A DNA stretch of 64,000 nucleotides from Liolophura sinensis. Lineage: Eukaryota > Mollusca > Polyplacophora > Chitonida > Chitonidae. The DNA lies in the NCBI RefSeq assembly GCF_032854445.1, contig NC_088297.1, positions 25,431,127-25,495,126 on the forward strand, written 5' to 3'. The notes beneath the pieces were generated by a model. The model did not search any database. It saw only the letters and a program-made list of their open reading frames with translations, and had not been told where the DNA came from. This document shows, one piece after another, positions 61,388 to 64,000 of this stretch (position 1 is the stretch's first letter; each line of letters begins with the position of its first letter). The position numbers and the translations under genes were made by a program.

Positions 61388-61490
61388 GAAGCCTCCCACC
61401 ATAATGCTAGTCGCTGTGGTAGGGAGCGAAACATCAAATAAATAAACAAACAATAGATAAATATAGATAAATAGATAAATAAATAAACGT
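61388..61490 (+). mobile_element. SINE family A 3' fragment
   Basis: 'cctcccaccataatgctag' runs to 'aaacatcaaataaataaac' and a degenerate A-rich tail. Confidence 0.7.
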
Positions 61491-61508
61491 GAAACTTCTC
61501 CCGCGAGG

Positions 61509-61531
61509 TGAGAGAGAGAGAGGGAGAGAGC
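61509..61531 (+). repeat. (GA)n microsatellite
   Basis: Short GA run with two interruptions. Confidence 0.85.
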
Positions 61532-61831
61532 GAGGTCTTGACTGAAACCCGGGGACTCACTGAAACAAAGAACTGGCCTTTAGAAGGCACCGCCAGTTGG
61601 GGTACTTGCGAAGGCTATTTACCAAAAGTTGCTTCCCCTGAATTGAAGAATCGGTAGGACTGTGTTAATACTTATCGTTTTGTTCCACTTCATTTCAGCT
61701 TATTTGAGCCGTTTATTTCATTTCAGCTTATTTGAACCATTTATTCGATTTCACAACAGCTTAGATGAACCGAGATGAATCAAATAACCGGTCCGTGGTC
61801 GCATGAGTGAATTGTTATTCCAGTATGAGGT

Positions 61832-61864
61832 GGGAAGGGGTGGGGACGGGTGGGGAAGGGTGGG
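61832..61864 (+). other. G-rich tract, strong G-quadruplex pattern
   Basis: Seven runs of three or four G separated by one or two bases. Confidence 0.7.
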
Positions 61865-62463
61865 AAATCTTTCCTCTATATCACCATGGAGAAGTCTGTC
61901 ACATTCGGGTGATATTCGATAATCGATAATTTAACTAAGTACTGTATCAAAACAATTGGTTACCATGACAACTCTGCATTGTATGCAAAAGCATAACCTG
62001 ATACATGATTTGTTACCGTGCATAAATGTGGACACGGACTATACATTGAATATAAATATGACAAAATTGACTTCAGTAAGAGATACATGGAGATAAATAT
62101 TAGAAGAATAGCCGGTAATTCAAAGCTGACATAGGGAATAGAGGTAGATCAAAACTACTGCACCGTGCTTGGAGCGATCGATATACCTACTACTACGTTA
62201 TTATAGCCTTACGGTTTCCACATAAATTTAGATACACCTTCCTCAATTTAAATCACACCGACAAAACGCTGATTTCTTGACTGCAGGCTACTTATCACAC
62301 GAAACGCCATATTCAAAATATTCGTTGTCTTAGGCTGGATCTAACCCCGCACATTGTGCATTCCAGCCATGGGGGCTAGTAAACCTGTCTCTTTTCTTAT
62401 TGCGACCGGTGTTTATTTACATTATGTAGATTGAATCCGTCTTTAAACGCTGCATAAAACAAA

Positions 62464-62842
62464 ACCACAAATATGCAACACACGGCAATAGATGACACCC
62501 AGAAATATATAACACATGGCAATAGATAACACTCAGAAGTATATAACACACAACAATTTATAACACCCAGAAGTACATAACACACAGCAATAGATAACAC
62601 CCAGACATATATAACACACAGCAATAGATAACGCCCAGAAATATATACCACACAGCGGCAGATAACTCAAAGAAGTATATAACACACAGCAATAGATAAA
62701 GCCCAGAAATATATAACACACAGCAACAGATAACTCAAAGAAGTATATAACACACAGCAATAGATAACACCCAGCAATATATAACACACAGCAATAGATA
62801 ATACACAGCAATATATAACAGAGCAGTATATGACACACAGTA
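62464..62842 (+). repeat. 34-bp tandem repeat, about 11 units
   Basis: The unit is 'cacacagcaatagataac' plus 'acccagaaatatataa'. The period is not a multiple of three, so the apparent antisense frame cycles through three readings. Confidence 0.93.
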
Positions 62843-62889
62843 TTCAACATTAACCTTTGACACCAGCATAAACATGCTGCATACATTTT

Positions 62890-63130
62890 TTTTTTTGATT
62901 TTTTTATGTTTTACGTCTTACTAAATTAAGAATATTTTACTCATACTACGGCTGTCAGCATTATGGTGCTAAGAAACAGCGCAAATCTCGAAGGAAACTC
63001 ACGACCAGCCTCAAGTTGCTGACAGACCTTCCCACGTACGGTCAGAGTGGTAGCCAGCATGAGCTGGACTTGAACTCACAGCGCCCGCATTGATGAGAGG
63101 CTTCTGGGTGATTGCACCGTGCTGTCGTAT
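62890..63130 (-). mobile_element. SINE family A, nearly full length, diverged
   Basis: Tail, core ('gtcagcattatggtgc', 'ctcacgaccagcctcaag') and a tRNA-like head down to 'ggtgattgcaccgtgct'. Confidence 0.88.
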
Positions 63131-63642
63131 CACGAATTGACACGACGTTATTACAGTTTATCAAGGCATAGCTACGACTAAGTCGTAACAACGATTTAAG
63201 CCAGGGATAGATTTACAAAATGTCAAATCTGACTGACCAACGAATCAATGTGACCATTTTTGCGAATCAAGTTAATTTAGCAACAGATGTAATGGAATAA
63301 ACTCCACGCAAAAAGAACTAGAACGAGGTTATACGGCGTCTGACTCAAAGTAATCTTGTGGACAGTGTGCACGCCTAATAAATACAGCTATCACAGCTGA
63401 CAACGATGGCAGCGTTAAAGCAGTTTTACCTGTCACAGAAACGTGGTGTGTACAACACAACTCGAATACCTGCGTCATCATTCAGGCCGTCGACAGATTT
63501 GTCGTATTGCCACGACGCCTTCTCCAGGAATGACTAATGCCAGCTGCAGGACAGATCTCAAACAGTCCCCATTTTCACAATTATTATCATGCTTTTTGTA
63601 AGAAATAACGTTTTTGTAAGAAAAAAAAAACACGTGATCTTT
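63131..63642. other. Intergenic stretch, no supported gene
   Basis: A short 'cgactaagtcgtaacaacg' foldback at about 63175 resembles MITE ends. No gene. Confidence 0.5.
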
Positions 63643-63965
63643 ATTTATATATTTATTTATTTGATTAGTGTTTTAGGCCGTGCTAAAGAATATTCACTTA
63701 TACGACGGCAGCCAGCATTATTGTGGGGGGAAAAACCTGGTAAAACCTAGGGGAAACCCACGACCATCCGCAGGTTGCTGGCAGACTTTCAAATGTACGG
63801 TCGGAGAGGTAGCCAGTGTGAGCTGGACTTGAACTCACGGCGACCGCATTGGTGAGAGGATCATGGGTCATTACGCTGCGCTAGCGCGTTAACCAACTGA
63901 GCCACAGAGGCCCATGGGTCATTACGCTGCGCTAGCACGCTAACTAACTGAGCCACGGAGGCCCC
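63643..63965 (-). mobile_element. SINE family A, full length, with duplicated tRNA-like head
   Basis: Complete tail, core and head. The terminal 54 or so bases ('gggtcattacgctgcgctag' to 'gagccacggaggccc') occur twice in tandem (about 63866-63911 and 63913-63964), so the 5' end of the element is doubled. Confidence 0.93.
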
Positions 63966-64000
63966 CATCTTTACAACAACAGTTTATCTCCCCACGTCCT

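Noticed and set aside
63866-63965. Functional tRNA genes
   Set aside because: They have box-like motifs but are the heads of SINE copies with core and tail attached, and the cloverleaf is not intact.

Overview
The window is eukaryotic nuclear DNA, most likely from a mollusc or another lophotrochozoan. The evidence is GT-AG introns with pyrimidine-rich acceptors, short phase-matched exons spread over kilobases, many tRNA-derived SINE copies with an (AAAT)n tail, and about fifteen unrelated tandem-repeat families. The main SINE (called family A here) has a core ending in 'TACGGCGTAAAACACC.ATCAAATAAATAAA'-like sequence, a layout I associate with molluscan genomes. No species can be named from the sequence alone. 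No bacterial operon, prophage, CRISPR array or rRNA was seen.

Only four places look protein-coding. (1) A one-exon reading frame on the minus strand at 1824-2204 encodes a 126-residue protein with one membrane segment and a very acidic tail. (2) A plus-strand gene at about 6323-9040 has at least four phase-compatible exons. It encodes a Ser/Asp-rich acidic segment followed by an Arg/Lys-rich basic segment; the family is not recognised and the last part has a reading-frame problem. (3) A minus-strand gene at 21573-24431 has three exons that join in phase into a divergent Cys-loop (nicotinic-receptor type) ligand-binding domain. It stops after the last beta strand with no channel helices, so it resembles an acetylcholine-binding-protein-like product, possibly GPI-anchored. 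This is the most interesting gene here. (4) A probable terminal exon on the minus strand at 40405-40735 carries an apparent one-base frameshift.

The rest is repeats. From 11.9 to 17.8 kb lies a 45-bp satellite of about 130 units with blocks of about 1.1 kb copied several times, followed by a related 38-bp array. From 43.2 to 44.4 kb is a 25-bp satellite whose units fold into small hairpins. From 54.2 to 57.8 kb is a 46-bp satellite in which most units contain AATAAA. Smaller arrays have periods of 57, 22, 4, 42, 19, 33, 42, 55, 26, 21, 33 and 34 bp. SINE family A occurs in more than fifteen full or partial copies, including a head-to-head pair inside an intron of the Cys-loop gene. A second SINE (family B) has jumped into the 33-bp array at 29.3-30.1 kb. 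Stretches such as 35-39 kb, 44.5-51.5 kb and 58.3-62.4 kb show no supported gene.
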